Positions 19,377 through 29,073 of a DNA stretch of 31,948 nt are shown here, in pieces. The notes below the pieces were generated by a model, which was not told the DNA's origin, did not search any database, and saw only the letters and a list, made by a program, of their open reading frames with translations. Numbering within the stretch: the first letter of the stretch is position 1; each line of letters opens with the position of its first letter. The position numbers and the translations under genes are program-made. The stretch spans positions 313,573 to 345,520 of the forward strand of contig NC_018254.1 of NCBI RefSeq assembly GCF_000227135.1, written 5' to 3'. This DNA comes from Leishmania donovani (Eukaryota > Euglenozoa > Kinetoplastea > Trypanosomatida > Trypanosomatidae).

Positions 19377-22300
19377 TCATGGGGCGGAGATACAAGGAGG
19401 ACCTCTCGACCACGTCATCAGCTCAGATACGGCGGCATCGAGCTCTCGCATGAGGCATTCGGCAAGCATGCCGTGACGCCTCGACTCCGCTCTTGTTGAC
19501 GATCCCGTGGGGTGCGCAATGCTGTGGTCGCAGGAGAGTGCTGTGGGAGGTACTGCAAGGCAGAGCCCTTGCTCGTATGCCCTTATGCGCCTCCGTACCC
19601 AGCTCAGCTGCTGTGTGCACTCGTGCGAAAAGATCCGCGGGTGATACGCCACGATACTCTCGAGCAGGAGGATGTGCATCCATGTCAAGACGACAAGTCG
19701 CACGCCGCACAGGAGATGCGTGCGCACGCGGCTGGGGCCAGCGAGCACAAACGGGTGGGAAGGGAGAAGTTGCTGCACGTAGGTGTCCATCGGTGAGGTC
19801 ACTGCCGTGTCTCCATCACGACTCACCACGGGTGCTGCGTCGAGGCCATCACACATTGAGGTGACGGTGTCGCGCAGGAAGATGAGCGGACGCTCCGTGC
19901 TTTGCGTGGTGCCGTCGAGCCAGTGCCTCTCGCGTAAGCTTGCTTTCAGATCACCCATGGCCAGCTCCAATGCGGCTTGGTCTTCTGACGCCACAGACGG
20001 CTCATCACTCAGAGACACGCGTTGCTCCACAGGCAGAGCGTCTGAGAGCGCAGCCTGCAAGCACCACCATAGACGCTCTTGAGCCCGCTCGCACCTGGCG
20101 GGTAGGGGTAGCTTACCGCACAAGTGAGTTGCAAACAGCTGGAGACGCCACACGTCTAATAGGACCCCCCGAATCGGCCGATGGCACTTGCTCATCCGTG
20201 ATGTCGCCGGGCTCGGCTCCGCGGCGTAGCAGTGCACACAGCGCCACATCAGCGGCAGGAGCAGTGCCAATGCCCGGTCCTGGGCAGCAGCGAGTGCATA
20301 CGTGCAGCTGGATGACTCCGTCGGCGGGGATGCGTTACTGACGTAGCGGCTGAAGAGGCGCCACTCCACCGCGCCGGCAATCGCTAGAGCTTCCGCCGCT
20401 GTGGCATAGGTGGATACCTCTTCGTCGCCACGCGAGTTCGGCTTCGACACCGCGCACAGAGGGAGGAGAACTTCCGCCAGGCGCTGGCAGCACTCCCAAA
20501 AGCGAAAACACAGCTCGGCGTAGACGGTCTCTGCAGCAGCAAAGGGCCGCAGCGGGGGCAGAGGCCCGAACAGCGACGACGATGCTGCGCTGTCGGTGCA
20601 AAATGTCCAGCACGGTGAAGACCGTATAGGAGGCCGTGCAAAAAGCGACGCGCAGCTCGCGTTCAGCGGCATCGCTGCTCTTGTCAGCAACGCCACCGTC
20701 TCGCACAGTGGCACAAGCACGTCCCTGCCATGTGCGGAGGCCGCTCCTGGCACGCTTTCAGCAAAGTCACTCGCGACGAAGCCCCTGATAGGGTCTGCGA
20801 ACGGCCTGGGCGCTAAAAAATGTCCTCTGGCAAGAGTCATCGGTGTGTCGTCGCGGTACCACATGCGGTAGGGCGCCGCTGTCGCGCCACACAAGTCAGG
20901 CGGCAAGAACCTCCCATCCTCACCTCTGCCACGCAGCGTGTTCGCCGGTAACACGCCAGAGCGCTGCTGCCACGCGATGAGAGACTCGATGCTACACATA
21001 AGCGTGTTGGAGAGCCCTTTGGCACACTCAAAGAGCGACCACTGCGTCGACGGCGGCTCTTCGATTGCCGGTATCGGTGGCTCCTCTGTAGGGTTCGCGC
21101 GGCCGCACGGTGTAAGTGACCCGAGTGCGTGGTGCTCAGCGTCGAGATTGCGGATGTCTTTCATCTCCCATGGCGGGATGCGCGCGCGCCACTCGCTCCC
21201 GCAACCCTCCGCTGCTGCATGGTGGGTCGCGCCGGGCTGCTGCGGGGAGGCAGAACTGCGTAGACACACTGCTAGCATGTGGTACGGCCACCGCACCGAC
21301 AACCTCCGCAGCGAGGCGAGAGATGCCGAGGCGCACGTGCTACTGTTGGCACTCGGGGAGAACAACGCGTTGAGAAGCAGCACCTGAGCAGCCTCCAGCG
21401 ACATCGACGTGCCGGGAGCAGAGGTGCTCGCCGCCCACCACATACGGCGCCGCCACCGCTCCCGCTGCGCCCATGCTTCCGCGTACGAGGGGATGGTCCT
21501 ACTGGGCGCGGCGGTGCTGTGCGTTTGCGCCTGCTCCAGTGCAGCGCAGAGAGCCTCCGGTAGCACGGACTCGCCGATCGCGTCGGCCAAGGACCCCAGA
21601 AGAGGCACCGGATGTGCATCATCACTCCGCACCCGCGCCGTCCTGTTCGGGTCGAGCGACTCCGCCATGATCACGAGAAGATCCGTCTCCAAATTCATGA
21701 CGGGGTATGGCGACACACCAGCGGCTGCTCTCTGGTGAGAGCCGTCAAGTTCCGCTACCGTCTCTGCAAGCATCTCTCGCCATATCTGCTGAAAGGGAAA
21801 CCTTGGCGAAGTGAGGTGAGCAGGAGGCGACGTTGGACATCCACGTAGTTGACTGGCTTGGTCACTGCGCTGCAGCCACTCATCCAACAGGTTAGCGATG
21901 CACCAGTGCAACAGCAGCGCGTCCCCAGCGAGTTCGCAAAGAAGATGCGTCACGCCTTCGTCCTCCTTAGAGCGCGCGAGGGTCTCCGATGGCCACTTGC
22001 TCTTCGCCATAGGGCTCCCAAACGTGTTCGTGCTTCTGTGGTGGGCCCAGAAGTGGCACCATCGTGCCAGCAGCACATCCCGCGCGTTCTCCTGTGCCGT
22101 AGACAGACATCGCCACATGTGCGACGCATCGCCGCTCTGATGCGCCTCCGTCCCCAGCCAATGTGCAAAAGAGCCGCCAGTAGTAGTGCAGGAGGAGGGA
22201 GCGTGCACGTCGAGTAACAGAGCTAGCAGCTCCCACTCCCTCTCATCCCCCATGTGATTGGCGACTAGCGAGGCCACCGTGCGCAGGCAGGCGACGAGCC

Positions 22301-23678
22301 GCTGCACCGAAACGAGCACTCCAGCACCTTGTCTGGCACCGAGAGAATCCTCTGTGTGGCACGCGACCGCAGAATACGTCGACAAGCTCGCCTCCTCCCC
22401 AGCAGCGACGTACTGGGTATAGAGCAGCTGCAGGAGGGCAATGCAAAGCTGAACGGCCTCGCCAACTGCGCCTTCAGGAAGTGCGTGACTCTCCCTTGAG
22501 TCCATCCCGTCGCATCTCTCCACTGCAGACCTCGGGAGCATCTTCATCCACCACCGCAGCGCAGAGCCGCGCATTCGACCGCCGAACTCCGCCGACAGTT
22601 GGCAAAACAGAGCGGGTGTCAGAAAGCGCAGCAGCTCACTGGCGTCTGCGTCTCGCGCTCTCTCCGTTGGCTGTTGTGCAAGACGCCAGACGGTACAGCG
22701 CAGTAGAACGTACTGCTCCTCAGGCGACCGTCTTCTCCACACGCGGCATCTGTTCGGTACCGCCACCGAAAAGACACTGCTGCTGAGCGAAGCGTCGACA
22801 GCAGCGTCTGCTGCTCCAGCCGCAGGTGGTGCGCATCGACAGCGTGCACCGCCCTCCCTTTCTGCGCCCCCGGCACGGTAGAGGATGTCCTCGGTGAGCA
22901 ACTCCTGGACCAGGAATGCCGCAGAGACGTCTGCAGCGCACCCCGCCGGTCGGTGAGCGCTGGCAGCTGGAAAGAGTCGACTGTACACGTGTAGCAGCTC
23001 AGACAACGTAAAGGAGATCCACGGAGTATGAGAAACCATGCCCAGCAGCCACAGCGGTGTATGCGGCGCTGCCACACGCACGCGCGCATTCACGTACACC
23101 TCGAGGAGGAAGAGCACCTGCAACGCCATCGGCCGCGCAGAGGCGGGTGAGGTGCTGCAAGCCTCGCCGTCTTTCTGTCCACGGCGCTCCAAAACGCTCC
23201 ATGCATCTCCACGGGAGGCCATGACTGGGGCCAGGGCCCTCTCCGCCGCGGCAAGAAAGGCGCGCATCGTTCGTTGAGTATGATGCAGCTGTAGAATATG
23301 CACCATACCCGCCACCGCGGCCAGCTGCTTGGCAGCAGCGCATCTTGGTCGGCTTCCTGCGTGCACCGGCGAGGTGGATGCCGTTGCGCTACCGCGGTCC
23401 CGCGTCAGTGAGGTGAGGAACAACTTAAGGATGTAGGCGGTGATCATGTAATGCGCTACGCGTAGTCTTGATAACCCCGCGAAGACTCGCGTCAGCTGCG
23501 TTGAGTCATAGTGGGGTAGCAAAGGTGCAAGACTCAAGAAAAAGGTCGTCGTGGAACCTGGCAACTGGCAGTCCAGCTCTCCGAGAGCAGCGACCGTAAT
23601 GCTTGCATCGACCGGGTCGTACACGCGAAGGTAGCACACGGCTTTACTCGCAAGTAGGCACAGCCTCCATGCGTGCAT
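19377..23678 (-). CDS. Large helical protein of unknown function
   Basis: A 1433-residue frame, uninterrupted over 4.3 kb, so certainly coding. I cannot name a family. Composition is rich in Ala, Leu, Ser, Arg and Cys with no clear transmembrane span. Residues about 50-90 (LAPLLPHYDSTQLTRVFAGL... then LSRLRV, AYILKLFL) and about 205-225 (PWISFTLSELLHVYSRLF) resemble the helical repeats of octotricopeptide/RAP-type mitochondrial RNA-binding proteins, common in trypanosomatids. I see no clear RAP domain at the C-terminus, so this is a weak lead. Further helices include MHILLLESIVAYHP near the end. The ATG at 23678 lies just downstream of a splice acceptor near 23713; the longer frame opens with TTG at 23771. 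A basic N-terminus (MHAWRLCLLASKAVCYLR) could be a mitochondrial presequence. Confidence 0.85.
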   Translation of the reverse strand: MHAWRLCLLASKAVCYLRVYDPVDASITVAALGELDCQLPGSTTTFFLSLAPLLPHYDSTQLTRVFAGLSRLRVAHYMITAYILKLFLTSLTRDRGSATASTSPVHAGSRPRCAAAKQLAAVAGMVHILQLHHTQRTMRAFLAAAERALAPVMASRGDAWSVLERRGQKDGEACSTSPASARPMALQVLFLLEVYVNARVRVAAPHTPLWLLGMVSHTPWISFTLSELLHVYSRLFPAASAHRPAGCAADVSAAFLVQELLTEDILYRAGGAEREGGARCRCAPPAAGAADAAVDASLSSSVFSVAVPNRCRVWRRRSPEEQYVLLRCTVWRLAQQPTERARDADASELLRFLTPALFCQLSAEFGGRMRGSALRWWMKMLPRSAVERCDGMDSRESHALPEGAVGEAVQLCIALLQLLYTQYVAAGEEASLSTYSAVACHTEDSLGARQGAGVLVSVQRLVACLRTVASLVANHMGDEREWELLALLLDVHAPSSCTTTGGSFAHWLGTEAHQSGDASHMWRCLSTAQENARDVLLARWCHFWAHHRSTNTFGSPMAKSKWPSETLARSKEDEGVTHLLCELAGDALLLHWCIANLLDEWLQRSDQASQLRGCPTSPPAHLTSPRFPFQQIWREMLAETVAELDGSHQRAAAGVSPYPVMNLETDLLVIMAESLDPNRTARVRSDDAHPVPLLGSLADAIGESVLPEALCAALEQAQTHSTAAPSRTIPSYAEAWAQRERWRRRMWWAASTSAPGTSMSLEAAQVLLLNALFSPSANSSTCASASLASLRRLSVRWPYHMLAVCLRSSASPQQPGATHHAAAEGCGSEWRARIPPWEMKDIRNLDAEHHALGSLTPCGRANPTEEPPIPAIEEPPSTQWSLFECAKGLSNTLMCSIESLIAWQQRSGVLPANTLRGRGEDGRFLPPDLCGATAAPYRMWYRDDTPMTLARGHFLAPRPFADPIRGFVASDFAESVPGAASAHGRDVLVPLCETVALLTRAAMPLNASCASLFARPPIRSSPCWTFCTDSAASSSLFGPLPPLRPFAAAETVYAELCFRFWECCQRLAEVLLPLCAVSKPNSRGDEEVSTYATAAEALAIAGAVEWRLFSRYVSNASPPTESSSCTYALAAAQDRALALLLPLMWRCVHCYAAEPSPATSRMSKCHRPIRGVLLDVWRLQLFATHLCGKLPLPARCERAQERLWWCLQAALSDALPVEQRVSLSDEPSVASEDQAALELAMGDLKASLRERHWLDGTTQSTERPLIFLRDTVTSMCDGLDAAPVVSRDGDTAVTSPMDTYVQQLLPSHPFVLAGPSRVRTHLLCGVRLVVLTWMHILLLESIVAYHPRIFSHECTQQLSWVRRRIRAYEQGLCLAVPPTALSCDHSIAHPTGSSTRAESRRHGMLAECLMRELDAAVSELMTWSRGPPCISAP

Positions 23679-23712
23679 GAGGCAAGTCGGTGGTCCCGTG
23701 TCTCTCCCTGTG

Positions 23713-23800
23713 TACTGCGCATTGCGGAACGGCAACAAGCGACAGAGCGGGGCCACGGTGCGGGAGTGCAATGTGGAGAGAGTGAGGAGAGGACGGTGCT
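23713..23800 (-). promoter_or_regulatory. Candidate trans-splice acceptor for the 1433-residue gene
   Basis: The minus strand has cctctcctcactctctcc, then about 60 nt later gcgcag with AG near 23714-23713. The implied 5'UTR is about 35 nt, which favours the ATG at 23678. Confidence 0.4.
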
Positions 23801-24043
23801 CGAAGACAGGACGAGCATGAGACGCACAGAGATCGCGCAGCGCCGGCGATCTTCAAATTTGTTTGGCTCGCCCTTGCCCCCGAGCGGACATAAAACGACT
23901 AACCCGAAAGCCCAAGACCTCCTTTTGGCTGATTGTCCTTCCTACTTCATCCGTGTGCTGGCTCCTGAGAGCGTGCGATAGGGAGGCACGGCATGAGAGA
24001 GCGTGAGCAAAGCGCTGCCGTGTAACGTCGAGCATTCGGTTGG
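23801..24043. other. Short intergenic stretch
   Basis: No gene is seen between the large gene and SIDER2-like copy 3. Confidence 0.5.
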
Positions 24044-24359
24044 CTCGCAGCACAGCGAGGGCCGTGGCAGTCGGCATCGCCACAATACGACAAAGGAGGC
24101 AGGGAAGGGTCTTGGTTTGTGTCAGCGTGTGCCCCTTGCTCTGCCCGTGCAACGCGAGCTGCACGCCACTCCACGCCCCTCCAGCCGGCCCCGTCACACC
24201 GGCCCACATGGCCTGGCGCGAGGCAGCGGTAGGCATACGCGGTACAGCACTGCGCCAACACAGTCACCTGCGTACGGCCTCCGTCCCAAGCGCTACACAG
24301 CCGCACCCTCCTTGAGAGTGGCGCAGGCTCCCTGCACCGCTGGGCAGAGTGAGGGGCCC

Positions 24360-24458
24360 NNNNNNNNNNNNNNNNNNNNNNNNNNNNNNNNNNNNNNNNN
24401 NNNNNNNNNNNNNNNNNNNNNNNNNNNNNNNNNNNNNNNNNNNNNNNNNNNNNNNNNN
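24360..24458. other. Placeholder gap, 99 N
   Basis: Flanks gaggggccc and ggggagggagag are almost adjacent in copies 1 and 2. The gap therefore represents only a few bases in a G/C homopolymer region. Confidence 0.85.
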
Positions 24459-24660
24459 GGGGAGGGAGAGGGGGGAGATGTGTTCGAGCCACGCTGGCCG
24501 CTCCGACGCCACGCCCTCCACAACCTCACCAGCGACATCAGCAGCGATACATCGCTCTGACCTCCCCTACGTCGTCGGTGCTGGGCCCCGCCACCACCCG
24601 AGGTGGCTGGGGCACTTGGCAGGGGTTTAGGGGTTGGGGGGCTGGCTCGCTTCCCCACAG

Positions 24661-24688
24661 CCACACACACACACACACACACACACAG
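24661..24688 (+). repeat. (CA)n microsatellite in SIDER2-like copy 3
   Basis: A CA run longer than at the same site in copies 1 (about 7461) and 2 (about 13140). Confidence 0.9.
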
Positions 24689-24875
24689 AGTGGGGTGCGT
24701 GCTGGGCCCTGCGACATGACGCACTGAGGGATGCCCACCGCCCACCCCCTCCGTCGTAGACGGGGAGGAGGAAGGGGCGGGCAGAAAAGAAAAGCGTCCA
24801 ACAGGAACGCGAGAATGTCGCGTGAAATGAGGAGTAGGCCCCTGGCGATGTGGTCATGTCGGTCATCCGCTCGGT

Positions 24876-25271
24876 TCAGGGTGAAATGCGGGATCTCCCG
24901 AGGCGCGCCTCGCGTGCATCTAGCTCAGCTAGTCGCTCAGCGTACTGTGCCTCCCACAACAGGCTCCGCGTCTCCCACGCAGCGACCCTTTCTCGGAAAA
25001 GCTGCTCCGAGTACCGAAGTGCTGCCTCTCGCCTGTCTAGCGCCTCTCGCTGACTCTGAAGCCGCCGATAGAGTCGAGTCTCTGCTCCTGTGGAAGAAAC
25101 TGAATCACGCTCGGCGGAACGGTACTCTGCTATAAGGGAATGTGCAGACGCTTCATGATTCGCTGCGCATGACACCAACGGTTTCGTGGGCCTCGCAGCC
25201 ATGCAAGGGTAAGAGAGAGACGATGTAGGCGCTCCCGGTGCGCACCTCTTTGGGCCACGCTCAAACTCCAT
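24876..25271 (-). CDS. Small coiled-coil protein, function unknown
   Basis: A 131-residue protein starting MEFERGPKRCAPG. The first ~50 residues are Pro/Ser/Ala-rich and probably disordered. The rest (about 66-125, from ETRLYRRLQSQREALDRREA) is a continuous charged helix with heptad-like Leu/Ala and many Arg-Glu pairs, ending GRSRISP. That is typical of short coiled-coil proteins, many of which are cytoskeletal or basal-body linked in trypanosomatids, but nothing here proves that. The ATG at 25271 lies about 20 nt past a likely splice acceptor; the codon before it in the frame is GTG. I do not recognise a family. Confidence 0.62.
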   Translation of the reverse strand: MEFERGPKRCAPGAPTSSLSYPCMAARPTKPLVSCAANHEASAHSLIAEYRSAERDSVSSTGAETRLYRRLQSQREALDRREAALRYSEQLFRERVAAWETRSLLWEAQYAERLAELDAREARLGRSRISP

Positions 25272-25291
25272 CACGACTCAGCGGCCAGGGG

Positions 25292-25340
25292 CTAAAGTAG
25301 GCACGCAGTGAGAGCGGCAAGATGGTGAAAGAGAGGTGTA
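25292..25340 (-). promoter_or_regulatory. Candidate trans-splice acceptor for the coiled-coil gene
   Basis: The minus strand has cctctctttcaccatcttgc, continues pyrimidine-rich, and ends ctactttag with AG at 25293-25292. It supports the ATG at 25271 and the reality of the small gene. Confidence 0.5.
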
Positions 25341-28300
25341 AAGGTGCCACGATCCGAGCCAGAGAGTGTATATATGCATCCATGTAAGCGTCGATGTCGA
25401 GGTGCACGCGTTGAGGATCGGCGATGGAGTGTTGTGATCACCACTTCTCAGCAGCAAATGAGCGCCAGCAGCCGCAAGAAGAGAACAGAGGGAATGAAAG
25501 AGGGGATCAGCAGCTCACATGCATACAAGAGCACATCGGGGTACGCCGGCCATCAAGACAGGCATCGCGTGAGAGCACTTACTGCCTGCTTTAGGCCCTC
25601 GTTGGTGTTTTCAACACCACTCGTCTTGCACTACGAAAGCGCACTCAATGCAAGCACTCTGGCCAGTAGAGGAGGGCAAAATTACTGCCCTGCCGTAACA
25701 GAGCGCCGGGCTATCATTGAAGGCGAAAAACATCCCTTTGCTTGGTAAGCTGTGCTGTGTCACATGGATGAACTGAGCGCACACGCACGCACACATGAAA
25801 CAGTCCGAACCTGTTTAGAAACAGAAAAATGCAATAGAGAGACATGAGCGATGCAGTGAAGCAAGCCGTTCCGGCATGTGCGGCGCAACAGACGTTACAG
25901 ATCAGACCAACACACAGAGAGACAGAAACGTAAGTCACTACACTTGGCGCTGTTCGCCCTCTTTTGCGTCCCAGCGCACCGCCGTAAAAACGCGACGCGA
26001 CACAGCTTCACGATCTCATCTGCTCAGCGGACCCTCCTCCCACTTCCCTTGGACAGAGGCGCAGTTCGAGTGTTCGCCGCGAACGAAGAAAGCCTCTCGC
26101 AGCCGGTTCCTCGCTTCCGTTCACTGCACTTCGCGCTGACAGCTGTGGCGAAGAGAGAACAGAAGCAGAGCAGTGCGCGCATACGTGACCCGTTAAAAGA
26201 CGAGAACGAAAAGAATAATATATATTCATATATATCGCAAATGAAGTAAAACGGCTCATCGCAACCCTAAAAGATGGCGCCTTCCGAATCCCGCTCCCCC
26301 TCTGCCGCGCGGAGAAGGAGGAGCGAAACGGTGATGGAAGGGTGGGACGCACAACGAAACGAAGGAGAGATGGTGGTGCGGCGAAGAGACAAACAAACCG
26401 TAAGAAGAGAAAAGGGGGGCGCTCACACACATGCACACATGCTCGCAGAGATCAATAGAGAGAGAGGGAGTCCAACACATGTATGTGCGTCTGCGTTGAC
26501 GCCATGGGGAGAGCACAGACGACGAAACAAACATAAAGTCAAAGGAGAAAGAGTGAGAAGGATGCTCGTGCGACTAAGCCGGTGAAGGGGAGGGGGGTAC
26601 GCACCGCGCCACGACAGTGTGCGAGGAGGAGGAAGGTGTGAAGGGCCGCCGTCTCGCAGAAATGGACCGGAGAAAAGGGGGGAAGAAAAAGGGTAAAATG
26701 AAAAAGCATCGGGGGAGGGGGAGAGCCCTGCATGGGATGGCAGAAGGATCAAACGAAGCGAATTGACTGCAAGAGATTGGCTCATCCGAAACAAAAGCGG
26801 CGGACCGGAGGAAAATCATGTTAAAACGGTAGAAGGGGAAGTGGGGCAGCTACAGCATGTTCGAGCGCACCTGAAGAACACTCGAGAAATTTCCACCAAC
26901 GAAACGTTGCGATGCGTGCAACTTGCGAGCACGCAGAAAGAGTCCCCCTCCCCCATAAAACGAAGAAAACGCACTAGCGCAGCAAATAGGAGAGACCGAC
27001 ACAAAAAAAAAGGACAAGCCCACACTTCATCGTAGAAAGAAACACCTACACGGGTCAGCGCACTTTACTAGGTTGCTACCCCGTTTCTTATCATCATCGT
27101 CTCTCTCCATCTTCGCTATTTGCGGTGCCGCTCGCCGCGTGCCGTGGTGCAGACACTCTGAGCAAGAAGGATAAAAATCCATTGGCACCACGGAGTGCAA
27201 ATGCACCACCATCACCGCACATAAAAGAAGGGGTGTCTAAAGAGATGACGAAGTTCCACGAGCGATCCCGCAAGCAACGAGCGGGTCCTGCCAGCCGCCT
27301 GCAACTGCGGCACCCACCGTGAGGAAAGGGGGTTCTGATAGCCGTAACGAAAGGGGAGTTGCCGGGCCGCAGGGGGGGGGGGTCGGGGAGGGGGAGGAAT
27401 CATCCAGCCGTATATACACAAGAGGCGGCATGAGCTTCACCAAGACGAAGCAACTGGCTTGGGAACTTCTCAGTGAAGTCGAAACATAAAAAAATAAGGC
27501 GTGCGTGTGTGTGTGTGGAGTATCACAAATAAGTCATAAGTGATAAGAGACGGCAAAACGCAGATACGAAAACAACAATATTTACAGATATATACATATA
27601 TATATGCATACACGTGTATGTATGTATACATTAATACCAAACATAAACAGACGACGCCACATGTCATAAAATCACGAGACAAACCCTGAAAGCCACGGAT
27701 GTACGGAGAGTACGAAAACAAAACAAAGAAAGGAAGGACATGTGCGTATGCAACAATCACAAATAGGTGAGATGCACGCTGCAATTGGGATGCAACCATC
27801 GGACAGAGGTGCTGCGGAGCAGGAGGTGGTGGTGGCAAGGAGGGGAAGCGGGTAACAGAAACGCAAACGAAACAATAATATCCTCGGAGAGATCTGGAAG
27901 CAAAAAAAAAATTTGGAGGCCATCGAATACGAAAAAGCCCTAAAAAGGCAAATCAACACACGAGAAGACTCGCGTGCCAGTGTATTCGAGAAGGCAGCAC
28001 CATACAGCACGCCAACGTACACGTCACCACGCCAAAACAAACCAAAAAAAAAAATGATCGCACAAGAAACATCACAGAAATGAAAGCGCAAAAACAACGG
28101 ATAGTGAACAGAAATGCAAAGAGAATGGCTGCCAGGGAAAAAGAAAGAGACAAGCGCCGCATGCACGAACTTCGCCACCTCGCACGAGCTATGCGAACGG
28201 TGAAGTGAGCCAAAGCCCGCTAACAGCAACCGGAGGGAAAGATACAGAGAAACGCTGACGAATTCACGCTGAATAGTGTCGAAGCCACCGCTCTCCACCG

Positions 28301-28392
28301 CCACAAAGACATGTGATCCTTCGTCCTTTCAGTCTCCTCGGCGCTCGGGAGGGCGTCGCTTCACCTTTTCCGTCCTCTCCCCATTTCTCCTT
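25341..28392. other. Long gene-free stretch, 3 kb
   Basis: No frame here looks coding. The plus strand is A/G-rich, so minus-strand frames (for example 27672-28304) come out Phe/Leu/Ser-rich by composition. AT-alternating DNA lies at 27585-27635, including the 14 bp palindrome CATACACGTGTATG (27607-27620). A G-run lies at 27372-27380. This is probably 3'UTR and intergenic DNA between the ABCA gene and the coiled-coil gene. Confidence 0.6.
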
Positions 28393-28740
28393 TTTGGTAT
28401 ATACTTTTCCCTCCACATGTCCATTCCACTTCCACGGACAAGTCAGCAAGCCTACACGCACACAGCCACAGCTCGCCTGCGACTGTTGCGCCACGGCTAA
28501 GGCCTGGTCGTCCAGGACGAGCGGCCTGCCGTCGGATCGGGCCGCGCGTCTAACCGGCTCTTCCTCTTCTTCCTCGTCCCTTCCCCGGGTGCGTGTTGCG
28601 CGATCGGCGCCAGGCGGACCTGGCGGGACTGCATGCCTTGATCCACCCGGGCCGCGTCCAGGGCTCTGCTCGAGGGCGGAGGCAGTGGCGTCTGTCGTGC
28701 GGGCACTAGGGGGCGGATATAAGTGAATGGAGGAGGAGCT
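28393..28740 (+). repeat. ~850 bp repeat family, copy B (cut by gap)
   Basis: Matches copy C from the shared tttggtatatacttttccct to gaggaggagct, where a 99-N gap begins. It shares with C, but not with A, about 38 bp of left flank, so B and C are closer relatives. Whether B continues inside the gap is unknown. Confidence 0.85.
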
Positions 28741-28839
28741 NNNNNNNNNNNNNNNNNNNNNNNNNNNNNNNNNNNNNNNNNNNNNNNNNNNNNNNNNNNN
28801 NNNNNNNNNNNNNNNNNNNNNNNNNNNNNNNNNNNNNNN
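28741..28839. other. Placeholder gap, 99 N
   Basis: The left flank is inside repeat B; the right flank is unique sequence. True size unknown; if B is full length, about 530 bp are missing. Confidence 0.9.
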
Positions 28840-29073
28840 GGCTGCGAAGGATGCGCCAACCTTTTCGAGCGATTCCTGAAAACCTGAAACTGCACGCGGG
28901 CTCCAGCCGCCGATGTGTCTCCTCTCCATCGCTCTCATGTTGCCTTGCTTTCCATCTCTTCCGATCTGAGACCCGACGTCATCGCTCTCCTTTCTCGCCA
29001 CGCCACAATCACCCACACTGGCCAGTCTACCATCTCCAATCCCAAAAGACACGTTTCCCGCCGCAATTCCCTC
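28840..29073. other. Unique spacer between repeats B and C
   Basis: About 234 bp with no supported gene. A minus-strand frame runs through it into repeat sequence but has no recognised motif. Confidence 0.5.

Larger units (their letters stand above)
24044..24786 (-). mobile_element. SIDER2-like degenerate retroposon, copy 3
   Basis: The longest of the three copies in the window. It has the left extension shared with copy 2 and the right segment (gacggggaggaggaaggggc) shared with copy 1. The CA microsatellite is expanded (about 24661-24688). It is interrupted by a 99-N gap at a point where the other copies have only about five bases, so the true element is probably ~650 bp. It lies just past the stop of the small coiled-coil gene, in its 3'UTR. 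Confidence 0.68.

Noticed and set aside
19512..23277. Several plus-strand frames inside the large gene
   Set aside because: Shadows of the 1433-residue minus-strand gene; short, overlapping and Arg/Ala-rich as expected from GC-rich coding DNA read backwards.
27672..28304. 210-residue hydrophobic minus-strand frame
   Set aside because: Phe/Leu/Ser/Cys-rich because the plus strand is A/G-rich; no ordered membrane topology and no codon bias like the neighbours.
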